Of a stretch of DNA of 64,000 bases, positions 32,868-45,597 are shown in pieces (within the stretch, counting starts at the first letter, position 1; every line of letters begins with the position of its first letter). The stretch is taken from NCBI GenBank assembly GCA_009733575.1, contig ML769430.1, positions 232,637-296,636 of the forward strand, given 5' to 3'. The position numbers were made by a program, and so were the translations under genes. A model generated the notes under the pieces. The model saw nothing but the letters and a program-made list of their open reading frames with translations. It was not told where the DNA came from and searched no databases. This DNA comes from Gymnopus androsaceus JB14. Taxonomy: Eukaryota > Basidiomycota > Agaricomycetes > Agaricales > Omphalotaceae.

Positions 32868-35119
32868 ATACTCAAGTCAGCTTAGAAGTGGCTTTGACGT
32901 ACCAAGTTCAATCGTGAGACAAATGCTCTTCGTTTGATTACCAGGTCAGTTCTAAATCCCACGAAAACTTAGCAGAGTGTCGAAGAACTAAAGGTGAAAT
33001 TCAAGATTCAATAGCCACTTGGCCTCCAAACCTCCTCAAGCCCAATTATACAAACAATATCCGCCGGTGTTTCGCTGGTCTGGTAGTCAATGGTAGTCAA
33101 AAATTCTCGCTCCAATGGGCTTCTGATGTATCGCAATTCATCACGCCCGTCCTAGGGTGATCCTCATGTCAAGTCAGTGTCAAGTTTCGATGACAGAAAC
33201 CCGGGCTTCACTGACACTCGTTTTCTGTAGGTTTCTGGAAGACGATTCAAAGATCATTGGTTCCTCTGATTTAAGCTGTTGAGGGTGAGTGTCGTTGTTA
33301 ACCTGCTGGATCGTGGTCACATACAGCCCCTCGGACTTGTTTTTACTGGCCTGAGGCGACTCTTGAGGACGGGACCTTTTTGGAAATATCATCGCGACAT
33401 ACTCAGTCCTGTATTGTGTTCGGTTTCATTGGGTCAAAAAACCGGAAATTTTCCGATCGGTGGTCGCTATTGTGTAAAGTAGGTGTGAGATAGGTATTGG
33501 CTGGGCGATGATTGAGGGAGTGGGTTTACATACGTACCTTGCAGCCCACACGCCCTCTGGAAGACCGTGGGTCGTGCAGACCTATGGATGGAAGGAAGAC
33601 TTGTCAAACTACTGATCAATGGTTGGTTGGTCGGTATGTATAGTTTACCTTTCACCGGAAGCAAAGTCGGTGCGAATTTGGAAAGTTCTCGTCGGGTTCG
33701 CAGTCAACGCGTGTTCTTGACTGAGTTACGTTATTCTTATTTAGCACTGCTTCATTCTCGAGGGTATTAGAGTGTGTTTCGTTCAAATTGTTTGAAGGTG
33801 AGATTTTCCTTTCCAGTCGTTATCGCAGAGTCTTGATTAGCTGAAACATGTCCAAGTGAGAATGCAGATTGGACTAATGTACTCTATTGGCCGGATCACT
33901 AATCGATGAGAGCTGCGTACGACTTCTGTGAGTTACAGAAGCTCTCAGTGTTCATCCTCCATTGAACGAGCTTTCAGATCGACTGTCATATGTATTAGTC
34001 CCTGACGCGCTATGCCTCCGAGGATAAAGCAAGCGGGGGAGCTTGAAACGGACCCAGGAACCGTGCATCTCTTGCATCTTGTACTTACTTGGCAGATGAG
34101 CTTCGCGGAAGAGCTTATATGGATGAGAAACCATGCTTAATTTCGGGGCATCTTCTGCACTTTCTGTCGCATGGCACCCTGGGCAACGTTTCTCGCTCTG
34201 TGAACGACAGGGGCCGATTGCCACTCAATGCTGTGGTGTGACCGCTTTCACAGTAAGAAACTTTGCCTTTAAACTTTGATTTATCTTCATAGAAAGACAC
34301 CAGCCGGAAAAAATATTCACATTCTGCGCTTGAGCTTTCTGACCCACGTCGTTTCCGTCAGTCTACCTCTTTCATCTCTAATTGGTTTTGATGTCTAGAA
34401 ACGTGATAATCGCTTTGTGTTGACTCCTAGCTCGGTCAAGATAACTTCATGACATGCATTTTTTTTTTCAGGCATCCATGCTCTGGATCATGGTGCCTCT
34501 GAGGAGCTGTGGCGGCATTCTGTCAATATTCTGAATACTCCTCACCTGAATGCTTTCCTTGAGATTGTTGCTGAAACATGCACATTCGGGCCTGTCTTAT
34601 CGCCTAGCTCACCATAAGCTTTTGGTATACCCGATCCGGTACCGGTGGACGAATTGGATGGAGTATAGATCTGATGATGATTGACTTGCTTTGTCCTGGT
34701 ATGTACACTTGTACTCATCATACCCCAGATATTGTATTCTTATTGGTTCAGGCCTCCTAGAAATATTTTCAATTCGGTAGAGCCGCCGGTGAGATTGGCT
34801 CTTCATCCATTGGAGCTTCTAGTCTATTTCTTGGCTATCTACGCCATTTCCCAAAACAAAAAGGTGGACTCGTTCCCAACGCGATGGAAGACTCTCTCGC
34901 GTGTACAAAAGGCACTGAGAAAGCCTTGTGTCCCCAAAACCATGATTATCTACTATCCTCGGAGTATCTGTACCGAATGAGAATCCGACATCATATCGAG
35001 TGCTTCTTTCGAAAGGTATGATGCTTCGATTGCCTTTCTGGCTGCCAAGAAATAGTCTGATACAAATACCAGGGCTCTCCTTGCTTCATTCACATTTATC
35101 CCACCCCTAACTCGACATA
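32868..35119. other. Intergenic, 2.25 kb, no supported gene
   Basis: Open frames of 60-100 codons occur (for example 34681-34980 plus) but without domains or consistent splice sites. A run of nine T lies near 34460. Nothing repeat-like recognised. Confidence 0.35.
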
Positions 35120-36443
35120 ATGTCTACAGAGGTTACTACTAGCACGAACCGAAAGAAATCTTCCTCCGAAAAAAGTCGATCTCAACTTTCAGCCGCCAAG
35201 GTTGATCATCGCAAAAGGTATGTCTGATGGGCAATGTAAACAATTATGTCTCGACTCTAATTGTTTGTGCTAGACGACGGAATAGAACTACACAGTCCTG
35301 TCTTAACTGCCATACATCGAAGAGGATGGTCAGGGTCCAAAGTTCCACTGTATTCTGATGGAAGAACTGACGCTACATCCCTTTGACAGTGTGATAGGAA
35401 ACGACCTGCTTGCGCTCGTTGCACTCAGCTGGGGCTGGTTAGTTTGTTTCTAATGCACTTTCTTTGACAATGAAGCTAATCCTTTACCTTACATAGACTG
35501 GTCTTTGTGTGTATGAAGTTGATGATCCTAATCAACAACCCGATTCCCAAGACGAAAGCTCAAGGCTACTCAAAAGAGTAGCAGAGCTGGAGGGCGTTAT
35601 CCGAGAAGTAAGTGTGAACAGAGTTTTATCATATTTATGGCTCCTACTTATACATGCTCAGCTGAAGAACAAGCCTCATCCGCGATGGATGTCCGAGTCT
35701 TCAGGCTATGGACAACATGGCGATGATGCAGGTACATCTCATCTGATCTTCGTCAAGCTCTCCCTCGACGCCTTCTTTACGGGCCTCGTCTCCGTATTCT
35801 CCGATGAGCTCGCCTTCTCCCATAGCCACGCCTCCCAGTGCATCTTCTCCCGCGACAATTAATGATGCTCCTGTCGAGCTCACCAGCATGAATCTCAAGC
35901 ATTTTCTCACAGAGTCCGCAATTCAGTGGATATGAAGATAATGCTGAGATGGACCAGCATCTCGGTAGTGTCTCGGCTACATTTTCTCCCTACAGTTGCA
36001 ATCATGATACACTGCAACCGTGCAGCTGTATAATGGATGCATCCAACTATCAGACCATGCTCGAACTCTCCTTGCGGCTTCGTAAAGCTACTCGGACTTT
36101 GGGACAATATCCTCGCCACCAGGCCGGCGGATATTGCGTGCTTAATCAAAACCTTATGGAGTTGGATGCCCTCACAGCGTAGGTTTACACATTCCCTTAT
36201 TTTAATTTTGTGCTCGCACGTCTTACCATGTTTGATACTAGAAATATCTTGTTCTCCGTTGATTCGCCCCATCACACTTTGCCATCATATAACCAAGCCC
36301 CAGCTCCGCTTCCCTCGTCATTGCCAACAACACACCATTCCTTTACACATTCAACTTCTCGTTTGGATCCGTGGTTATCTAGCACGGCCACTGACGTGAA
36401 TAATGCAGGAAGCGACTCGTTAATGTCCTGGAGACCGAAATAA
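35120..36443 (+). CDS. Zn(II)2Cys6 transcription factor
   Basis: ATG 35120 (MSTEVTTSTNRKKSSSEKSR) leads into a basic segment; intron; RRNRTTQSCLNCHTSKRM; intron; CDRKRPACARCTQLGL; intron; TGLCVYEVDDPNQQPDSQDE. Cysteine spacing is C-x2-C-x6-C-x6-C-x2-C-x8-C, a complete binuclear cluster. A short coiled coil follows (SSRLLKRVAELEGVIRE, then intron), the usual dimerisation element. A Ser/Pro-rich linker (about 35765-35870) is joined, through an intron ending TTTCTCACAG near 35908, to SPQFSGYEDNAEMDQH and the C-terminal block NYQTMLELSLRLRKATRTLG plus GGYCVLNQNLMELDALT, seen in many Agaricomycete C6 factors. The last exon ends SLMSWRPK at TAA 36443. The nuclear regulator's target is unknown; no obvious cluster adjoins. 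The linker intron has a weak donor. Confidence 0.82.
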
Positions 36444-37011
36444 TATGAGAATAATTAACCGCCGAGTAGTAATTAATTTGTTAACAAGTGATGTACAGAA
36501 TAGATTGTTCCGGTTCTTCGATTGGCTGATTTCAACAATAGATAGACTTTCCTATAAGCCTCGAGAATGCGGCAGTGTTCTTGAGAAGTTAGTTGGGCTG
36601 CTGGGAAAAACTGGGCTCCTTCCAATAAACAAGCGAATCCGTGTAAGCAACGAATATATACAGTAAGAGAAATAAGAGCGTGACGATGCTTAGTTTTCAC
36701 TCAAATCTCATCCTACTAATCTCATCTGGTCCTGGTAGAACTTTGAAATCGCTTCTGCTTTTGCATTAGTTCTCAATGATAATAATTGATATTACTACTG
36801 TCCTCGGGTACCCACTCGGTGACTATATGCTGCAAGATTAAAACCTCCGTCGATTCTTCACATCCCGCAAATGTGTACATTTTCATGTTCAGGACGGATC
36901 TGCATAAGGAAGTGGGAAACTCGGTAAGAGCTAAGTATCCGTGGGTACGAGAGTGTAGGATGCACGAAGATAGACGGAGGCGAAGGACAACGCTACGTCA
37001 GTGATATTTTA
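36444..37011. other. Intergenic, no gene seen
   Basis: Between the transcription-factor gene and the segmental duplication. No coding or repeat signal recognised. Confidence 0.45.
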
Positions 37012-38960
37012 GGAGGGCTGGAGACCGTACACGAAGAGTAATGTCGATAGGTGATAGAACCCAAAAGAACTGGGAGGCCGGCGGTTTAAATAGGGTCTAA
37101 AATGACAGTCATTCAAGTTTGACCGGAAACAGATCGACAAGGATGATGCTGGGAGCGCAACAGCTGAGTTACGAATTGGACCGGGAATTGTAAAGCTGTA
37201 CCTGTGTGGCAGATTTTTTGGGGAGCGAATAACGAGTGGGTTGGAATGATATGACATACAGTATCATGACATAAAGGATCGAGTTCAACTTCTGTGAAAG
37301 CAGTGTATTGGATTTGGAGATGCTAGAAGGAAAGATAGAATAACCAAATACCGGCTAAGTTCCATCGAAGTTCCACATTGTCTCAATCCAGGTGGCGGGA
37401 GCCTATCCCACTATATAGTACTACTTCGGCTACTAGTACTCACCGTACCCCATACCGTTCAAGTTGTCCAACGCACGACAAGGCTACTGTCGTGCATATG
37501 GCTCCAACTGAGAAAAAGCAAGATTTGAAGCATAATACACACATCACAGATTCACACAGTACATGTCGCATTTGCATATAGATCCACAACATGGAGCATT
37601 CTTTGAGAGCGACCATCCCGAGAGTGAAGCGTATTGAGTATTGAAGTTAAGGTTGAAGCTGGCGCGAAAAATTGACGCTTGGATATTGAACGTTCGAACA
37701 ACTTGAATGACGGTAAGACAGAATACGAACAAGGCGTCAAATGTTGTCCATTGGAGTGTACTTCAGATACACAGAGCGAGAAAAAAAAGGAGGCGCCACT
37801 TCGCGCTCATGAAACAAAACTAAAAGGAGAGCACTTTCCTTCTCGTCGCAGCTGCCAAGATTTGAGGAATAGCGCATTGTGCTTCAGACTACTAGTGCTA
37901 GAGCGCGACATAACAGTCCAACGTGATAGGCTAATAACACCGGCCGTACCCAGAAACAACCAGGAAGGCCATGAGCAGGTGCAGCGCGAAGCAATTGGCC
38001 GTTGAGGGAAATTAACAAGTGCCAGAGCGGGAGGTTGGGAATGGAGATAGCCCGCCGGCCCGTACGGCCAGTTGGCAGTATTAATGGACGGTTTCATGAA
38101 CCAAAACGAGATAAAACTCGTAACATCTCTTCGGGGCAGGATTCAGCATCCCTTCTTGCCATGCGATTCATTCGATTGTCCTATCTGGACAGACGGACGT
38201 GGCTGATGCAAAACGATGACTCCTGGTTGTCAATAGCATCATTCCGAGGACTGAAAGACAGAAACTATCGTCTAAATCAGAAGGAATCTTTCGGAAACCT
38301 GCAGTAGACGTAGTAAATTCGTAGATGGAGTCGCGAAAGTTTCAGACCTTCTCAAGATTTCTGCTCCCTCGTAGCCCCCAAGAGCCATCGTTCATCGATT
38401 ATATTACTCGAAAACCATATCCTTCGTCCAAGGACAACGAGAAAAACTGGCGCACACCGCAGGTTACACGATGCAAGAACGATGAAAGGATTTCGGTGGG
38501 TGTTGTTTGTCAAAGTAGCTGCCTAAGCCTGTGTCGGATTTGGGCTATGTGGCTGCCAAGAGGACTGGATCGGTTGGATTGGCGTGTGTAAAGACTGAAA
38601 GACGAAAAGTTCGACATAAATCTTAGATAGCAAAATCTTGAATCAGAACGTGCCAATCCAAGTCTCTGAGAACCAATCGTGCGTTTAAAAGCTGAATTTC
38701 AAGAGTGAAGTATCTTGAACCGGTGCAAATACCCCGAGCTACTGGATTCTGGAAAGCTTATACGACTCTTAGAGCCTGAGCCTTCGGGGAAAAGGGACGT
38801 TACCTTTCCCTCCTGGCCTCATTGCAACTCATTGGACTCCCCTTCCAGACGAACGGTGACCCCAGATTTCATGTAGCGATGACCGTTTCCAGTAGCCTCA
38901 TCCAAGAATTCTAAAAAATGAAAATATCATTGACATCAGCGAAGAATCTTTCGGGAACCT
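37012..38960. repeat. Segmental duplication, unit A part 1 (partner 40588-42515)
   Basis: Colinear, same-orientation match to 40588-42515 with many substitutions and small indels. Shared anchors include GATGATGCTGGGAGC (37144 / 40707), AAGGCTACTGTCGT (37480 / 41078), GGAGTGTACTTCAGATACAC and its ...CATCAGATACAC partner, and CATCATTCCGAGGACTGAAAGACA (37 kb copy near 38238). Open frames in the two copies are not conserved at protein level, so this looks non-coding or long decayed. Confidence 0.85.
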
Positions 38961-39570
38961 ATGCATCGAGCAGACGTGATTGAGCGAAGCGCGAAAAACC
39001 GCTAAACTGCTGGATATACATGTAATGTAGAGCGACGAGATGAGAGAAAATTTGAGCGTCTTGTTGTTCTACCAGGGAATATATAGTGAAGTCGAACTGC
39101 TTTGACTGGTCAAAGCAAGAGCAGGTCTGTGGCCGAACTGTGGTCAGGGCCGTTATTGTGTATGAAAAATAACGATCAAGAGGTGAGCAACTCACCAAAC
39201 GAGCATCCTCACCAAGGGAGACAGTCCGAGACATCTCTCATTTGCAGGTGAAGAAGGAGCTGCTGCAGATAACATGCAGATAACATACTCGCTCTCTGCT
39301 ACACTTAAAACCCCTTAACTCCAGATGAATGTATGACATACTAGTGCACTTTGAGGATGTGTATGATTTTTTTCAAGATTTTTAACGTGCTTCTAGACCC
39401 AAAATCGACAACATTATTTAAGCGCCGTGTGCAGATTGCGCACTCCTTCACGCATTGGTCCTCAGATGCCTCATTGCACCTACTGGGGACTATTGCACAA
39501 ACACTGGACTATCGCGATCGGAATTCCTTTTACATAAATCACCAAGCTAACGAAAACCTGAGATCTACTC

Positions 39571-40205
39571 CGACCTTTGATTGAAGCCTTCAACGAAAAG
39601 TACCAACTCGAAATTACCCAAATCTCAGTGATATGCGCACGCGCTATCATGTCGTATCAAGGTCGAAGGTTTTCTCGCTTGATTACCCCTTTCCTCTCCA
39701 TCTGGAATATTCGCAACTTTCTCTTCAAAACGCTTTTAGAGTTGATTTTTCGCCAGTCTACCCAAATGTTCTCTTGAACTATATTTTTATTATCGCCTTC
39801 ATGAATACCATTTACTTATATACATACCTACAAAGCTCCATTCTCATCCTCGACGTCGGTAATTATTGGCTTACACACGTTCACGTCCCTAACCCCTAAG
39901 TATTCTTCGAGGTACAGTGGACTAGAGCCAAAGTTGAAGGGCTCTGAAAGAGGATATACTGAAAGAGGATATACTGAAAGAATTGCTACAGAGAAGAACC
40001 GAAAAAGCACTTATCCGCGTTACGAGGGATTTTTCTCTGTCCATCTTCAAAACCACCTCGCGAATTTCGTTCCGTAAAGTACCAAACCAAACCGTTGAGC
40101 CCGATTAGCGACATCGGCCACAACCAGCAACAGCCGTAGGTAGGTACGGCGTAAACTAATCAACGGTTGAGCTGCGAGTGCTTCCATTCGCTTCCATTCA
40201 ACTTT
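39571..40205. repeat. Segmental duplication, unit A part 2 (partner 44893-45580)
   Basis: Same-orientation match to 44893-45580: both begin GACCTTTGATTGAAG, share GCGCTATCATGTCGTATCAA, the TTCATTCTCATCCTCGAC-type segment, and end with GGCGTAAACTAA. It follows part 1 after 0.6 kb here but after 2.4 kb in unit B, so one copy has gained or lost sequence. Confidence 0.82.
39943..39982. repeat. 15-bp tandem repeat, about 2.5 copies
   Basis: Unit CTGAAAGAGGATATA repeated directly in unit A. The corresponding place in unit B (about 45325) has a single diverged copy, so the repeat arose after the duplication. Confidence 0.85.
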
Positions 40206-40587
40206 ATCGGATTGGGCGCTCAGTGGTCGGCCACTTCGAAGATTGAAACTAGTTTAAATACGAAGAGTAGATGAAAAGGTAGGGAAAAGTGGTGAACGGG
40301 GACGAACCAAGCGAAGCTTCGCTATGCAGCAATGTTTTGGGAACCAGTGTCTTGCATGTGCTCCCACGTACCGTCGCGGCGGATTCCTACTCGTCAAGAG
40401 CTCCTGCATCCCCGAGGCAAAAGCAAAATCACAAGTAATGACTTGCCTCGCGAAGAGGAACGATTGCTTAGAATTTTGGTCCTCGGAGGTGATTGAGGAG
40501 AAAGTGTCGAGAAGACACCACTCCAGCGGGCACATTATGGTTCCATCTACATTCCGAGATGCCATTAGTATGGATATTCGACGGTAG

Positions 40588-42515
40588 GTAGCAAGAGGAG
40601 GACCGTACCGGGATGACTAACATCGATACGTGATAGATCCCAAAAGAACCTCCATTTTGAATAGTGTCATATTAGTTTTAAGTTTGATCGAAGACAGGAC
40701 GAGAAGGATGATGCTGGGAGCACAACAGTTCCCGATTGGGCTCGAAAGCTGTAGTACCTGTGTGACAGATTTTCGCCAAAAAAATGGGGAACGAATGAGC
40801 GAGACGAGTGGGCAGGAAGCATTACAATAGATGTTCTCGTGTTCGAATTCTGTGAGGTCTTTGTAGCCCATTCCGTACATCGAGGCGGTGTAATAGAATT
40901 TGCAGATACTCAAACGAAATAATAGAATAGAATAGCGACGGCGACCACATAACCAGTTCGAGAAACAAGTTCCATGCCAAAGCAAGAAGCTATCCCAGGA
41001 AGTGTTTCGCCGTGGAGACAGTACTGCTCCGGCTACCAGTACTTACCGTACCCACATCGTTCAAGTCGTCGAGCGCAAGGCTACTGTCGTACATATGGCT
41101 CCAGCTGTGAAAACGCAAGACCTGAAGCATAGAGATTCACGCTGTGGAGCATTCTACTGAGTTCCTTGAGAGAGACCCTCCCGAGAGTGACGCGTATTGA
41201 GAAATTTTTGAGGTTGAAGCTGGCGCGGAAATTGACGCTTTGATATTGAACGTTCGAATGACGGTAGGACAGAATACGAACAAGCGTAAAATGTTGACCA
41301 TTGGAGTGTACATCAGATACACAGAGCGAGAAAGAAATGGAGACGCCGCTTCACGCTCATGAAACAAAACTAAGAGGAGAGTACTTTTTTCTCTCGCCGG
41401 AGCTACGATTTTCCAAAATTCGAGGGCGCCCACTTCCTGACTCGTTGGCGCCAAATGCTGCTTAGAGTACGACAAAACAGTCCAACCTGATAGGCTAATA
41501 ACACCGACCCAAGCAACAAGCAAAAAGGTCATGGGCAGGTGCAGCGTGAAGCAATAGGCCGTTGGGGAATATTACCAAGTGCCAGGTTGGGAATGGAGAT
41601 CGCCCCGCCGGCCCGTTGGCAGCATTAATGGAAGAACAGAGACGATTTCGTGAACCAAAGAAGATAAAGCTCGTAAAGAGCCTCGCGATCTCTTGGGAGC
41701 AGGATTCAGCATCACTCCTTGCCGTACGATTCATTCGAACCTTGTCCTATCCGGACGGACGGACATGAGCGATGACCCTGGGTTGTCAGTAGCATCATTC
41801 CGAGGACTGAAAGACAAAAATTTATTATCGAAATCAGAAGGAATCTTTCGGAAACATAGACGGACCTTTTCGAGAGTCCTGCTCCCTCGCAGCCCTCACG
41901 AGCCATCGTTCATCGATTATACTCGAAAATCATATCCTCCGTCCAAGTTAAGCTATCCGATCCGTATTGACTTGTCAATTTCAGATCAAGACTGAAATTT
42001 CACGGTACGCCGCGCGAAGGACAACGAGAAAAACTGGCGCACGCCAGACGTTACACAGTGCAAGAATGATGAAAGGATTGCTGTGGGGAGTTGTTTCTCG
42101 AAGTATAGCGAGGGAAGCTGCCTAAGGCTGTGTCGGATTTGGGCTCGGTGGCTGCCAAGAGGACTGGAGTGCGTAAAGACTGAAAGACGAAAAATTCGAC
42201 ATAAATCTTTACAAAAGCTTGAATTACAACGTACCAATTTGAATCTGAGTCTGACAACCAATCGCGCGATTAGAGGCTGAATGTCAAGAATTAAGTATCT
42301 TGAACCCGTGCAAATATCCTGAGCCGCTGGAGTCTGGAAAGCCTATACGACTCTTGAGGACTGAGCGCTGAGCCTTCGGGGTTGCAACTCATTTGGACTC
42401 GAACGGCGATCCCAAGTTCCGTGTAGTGAAGACCGTTTCCAGTAGCTCATTCGAGAAGACTAAAAGACAAAAACATTACTGACATCAGCAAAGAATCTTT
42501 CCGGAACTTATGTGT
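40588..42515. repeat. Segmental duplication, unit B part 1
   Basis: Partner of 37012-38960. It opens with a diverged block containing ATCCCAAAAGAAC and ends around GAATCTTTCCGGAACTTATG (compare GAATCTTTCGGGAACCTATG at 38946). A minus-strand frame of 131 codons (41137-41532) is not conserved in unit A and is not called as a gene. Confidence 0.85.
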
Positions 42516-44892
42516 CCAGTGGACGTACCAAATTCATAGACTCGGGCCTTCTAGAGAAACCTGCTTCATCACCCCTCTGATAATATCTCAAGAGTCGTCT
42601 ATCATCATCTGCAGTCGCACCAACATCTCGTGCTGATAGTCGAGCGATTAGGATGAAGGCCGGCGCTAAACTAGCGCAGAAAAGAGATCTAACAATAGAA
42701 TGTGGGAGAATCAAACATAATACACCGTTGACTCGACGCAAGCGGCTCGGGATTCGATTCCGAACGGTGTATCCAGCTGTGCTCTAAAAAGCCATTCTAA
42801 ATTTGCTTTTTATTGCGTCGTTTCGCCCTCCTCGCAAGCTCAGTAATTTGTGTACTCACATGGAGCAGGGCGACCGAAAGGCGCCAAGTGAATGATAAGA
42901 GTTTTGGACCTTGAACATAACTGAGGAGACGGAGAATGTGCCTGCACGTTGGAATTCATATTCGGAATATCGCCCTATATTAATAGTCGGCTGGAAGGGA
43001 ACGCTGCTTTTGTCGTTTGCGACGCTCCAAAAGAAAATAAAAGAATCCTTGAAAATTTGGCCAATCAGACACCTGAGTTGGTTGGCTTGAACTAGCGACG
43101 TATGCTTGGTGTCAAGGGAGCTTCAGTCCTCAAGCTGGGGCCGACTGTTTTCCAGGCTCAGTCAGAATGGAAAAGTCGAGACGAGCGAACACCGTACGGC
43201 TCGATAGATTCTCACTCTTTTCAAAATTCGACCCATGTCTACATCGTAATGATACTAAATAAGTAATCTATTCCATTCATTGTCTACCTTCCAGTGACTG
43301 CTACAAGCGAGTATGAGCCGCCGGGAGCGACGGATTAGATTGTGGGTAAAGCCGGGCCATACAACGTCCAAAATCCTAAATCAACAGCCACCATCTGAGG
43401 ATGTCCTCATTCAATGAGTGGCTGACCTTTTCATCTGCAACTAATACACAGTCACGAGATGACTTCAATAACTGTGGCTCCTCGACGTCCTGCACAGTTC
43501 ACAAGATCCTGAAAATGTTGGCCACCTGCGGAACCTCGAGGTAGATTTGAAAAGGCATAGCACCACTCGATTCCTCTCCTCCCAACTTGTTGCGTCGATG
43601 ATCAGCTGAACGGCTATACGGTACTAATCTCATCGTTTCTCCGATTCGTCCTTCGTATGCCAGTGACAGATTCTGAAGCTATTCAATACTCATCATTCAC
43701 TCATTTTTCACACAAATTCCCGAGCCGCTCAAGAGGAGTAGAATCCCTCTCGATTTCCCTTAGGTTCCACAGCTATTCAAGCTAGTCTAAACAGAACTGC
43801 CTTCAAAAAAAAAAGTGGCTATAGCCTTCAAATCGGTTGACAGCTTTGTGTTTTTCGTTTATCTGATCCACGAGGCATCCTTCTGACGATTTAACATACT
43901 AAATATCATCGATATCGAAAACTCTCATAAATCGAGACAGCGTATCGTTACTTTTAATCATCTTTCCTCCCTTCCTTCAAGCCGAAGAGCCAACAAAAGG
44001 ATCTACTTTTGTATGTATGTATCTACCCTCCATAACACCAATTTTGATTAATCCTTCTCCTTCTTTCAGACTCTTCAAGTAATGGCCTGCAAGAAACGGA
44101 AGAAAAAATCTGGATCTCCTGTAGACTGTAGTGAGCATGCCCAGCCTACAGTTGATCATAATCAGACCAAATCGGCGGGTTCTGGTACATCGGTGCGTCC
44201 CATTCTAGATTTCAGCCATCTTACCTCAAACTCCCCCTCCCAGATTCTCCCCGGATGTGGAGCTGCTGAGATAAACGGGTGTTCATTCAATGCCGTCCAA
44301 GGCTCGTAGTATCATACCACAAACAACCTCGGGATCACAATCACAACAGTAATCCTACAACTGTTAACAACGGCAACATTCAAATCAACCTTCAGTTCAC
44401 ATTATGCATCACAATCACTAAAGAACGTTCGATGATAATGATGTATGTGTCTTGAGCTTCCTTGCTTGCTTGAGGCTAACACAATATCTAGCTCCCTGTT
44501 CTGCTTTTTTTTGGAAGAACGGGTATTAGGATGATGCATCATATTCTCGCCTCCCATGGTCTACCTCCACTTTCATGAACCCCACTTTCACTGTAGCAGT
44601 CTGCTTACATTGGTGGCAATTTCCAGCTCTCCAGGCTTGTATCTCCTTCGCAAGTGCCCCAATGGCATTACTTATTCCTTTAAAGGAGCCGAAAGCCTTC
44701 GAGGGAAGCCGGTCATTGCCCCAGTGTAATCGAAGTGGTTTACAATACTATTTATCCCGTCATTTATTGGGGTGGCATGGCATGAAGCGACTATCGTGCT
44801 CTTTTAATACGGGTACTACTCGGCGGGTCATTGAATCAACAAAGTTTTGGATGCTGTGAATACTGGTGCCAAATAATTTCTGCAAGGTGATT
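42516..44892. other. Sequence between duplicated parts in unit B; one gene fragment
   Basis: 2.4 kb present in unit B but mostly missing from unit A. It holds a tRNA-like 3' arm at about 42714-42764 (rejected, see below), a run of A near 43806-43816, an upstream-like stretch near 43160-43250 resembling 46790-46850, and the possible gene fragment at 44082-44420. Confidence 0.4.
44082..44420 (+). pseudogene. Possible decayed N-terminal gene fragment
   Basis: ATG 44082 (MACKKRKKKSGSPVDCSEHA) continues to EINGCSFNAVQGS then TAG at 44309. After the stop, another frame reads HNHNSNPTTVNNGNIQINLQ. The pattern ING.xFN.V.G followed by an Asn/His-rich stretch is common at the N-terminus of Agaricomycete proteins that precede NACHT or similar domains. 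No such domain follows here. Weak evidence; could be chance. Confidence 0.28.
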
Positions 44893-45580
44893 GACCTTTG
44901 ATTGAAGGCTTCAACGAAAATTACTCGCTTGAATTACCCAAATTCCATTTATAAGCGCGCGCTATCATGTCGTATCAATGTAATTCTAGGTCAAATATCC
45001 CTTCTCGCTTGATTATCCTCTTTCCTCTCCTCCATCTAGAGTATCCGCAACTTTCTCCGCTTTAGGACGCTTTCTCCACTTTAGGAACGCCTTCTCCGAT
45101 TTAGGACGCTGTTCGAGTTTATTTTTTGCCAGTCTACTCAAATGCTCTTGTACTATACTCATTGGACCCCCACCCGAATGTTATTTATTAGGTACATACA
45201 AAGCTTCATTCTCATCCTCGACGCCAGTAATTATTGGCATACATGCATTCACGTCCCACCCACAATCTTGATTCAACGGGTATTCCCCGAGTTACAAAAG
45301 ACTAAGCCAAATTTGAAGGGCTCGAAAAGATGATATACTAAGAGCATCGCTACAGAGAAGAACCAAAAATGCCCTGCATTCACGCTACGAGGTTCCGGGA
45401 GTACCAATGATTTCCAGTGTCCGTCTTCAATACCGTCCTGCCAAATTCCTTCCGTTCAGACCCTTGAGCCCGATAGACTAGCTACATCGACCACAACCGG
45501 CAGAATAGAAAATTCGTAGTTATATATAGGTGCGGCGTAAACTAACGCACGGTTGATTGGTGTTCCATATTCATATTTGG
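44893..45580. repeat. Segmental duplication, unit B part 2
   Basis: Partner of 39571-40205. Contains a local direct repeat CTTTAGGACGCTTTCTCC-like, three diverged units at about 45058-45113, that is not evident in unit A. Confidence 0.82.
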
Positions 45581-45597
45581 GTTGTTAGCATTATTAG

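Noticed and set aside
41137..41532. 131-codon minus-strand frame in the duplicated region
   Set aside because: The homologous sequence in the other duplicate is not open in the same frame, and no motif is present.
42508..42741. 77-codon minus-strand frame next to the tRNA-like fragment
   Set aside because: No conserved counterpart in the other duplicate and no motif.
42714..42764. tRNA-like sequence: TACACCGT ... GATTCGATTCC ... ACGGTGTA
   Set aside because: Acceptor-like ends pair and a T-loop-like motif is present, but only 51 nt separate them and no D or anticodon arm fits. At most a tRNA-derived fragment.
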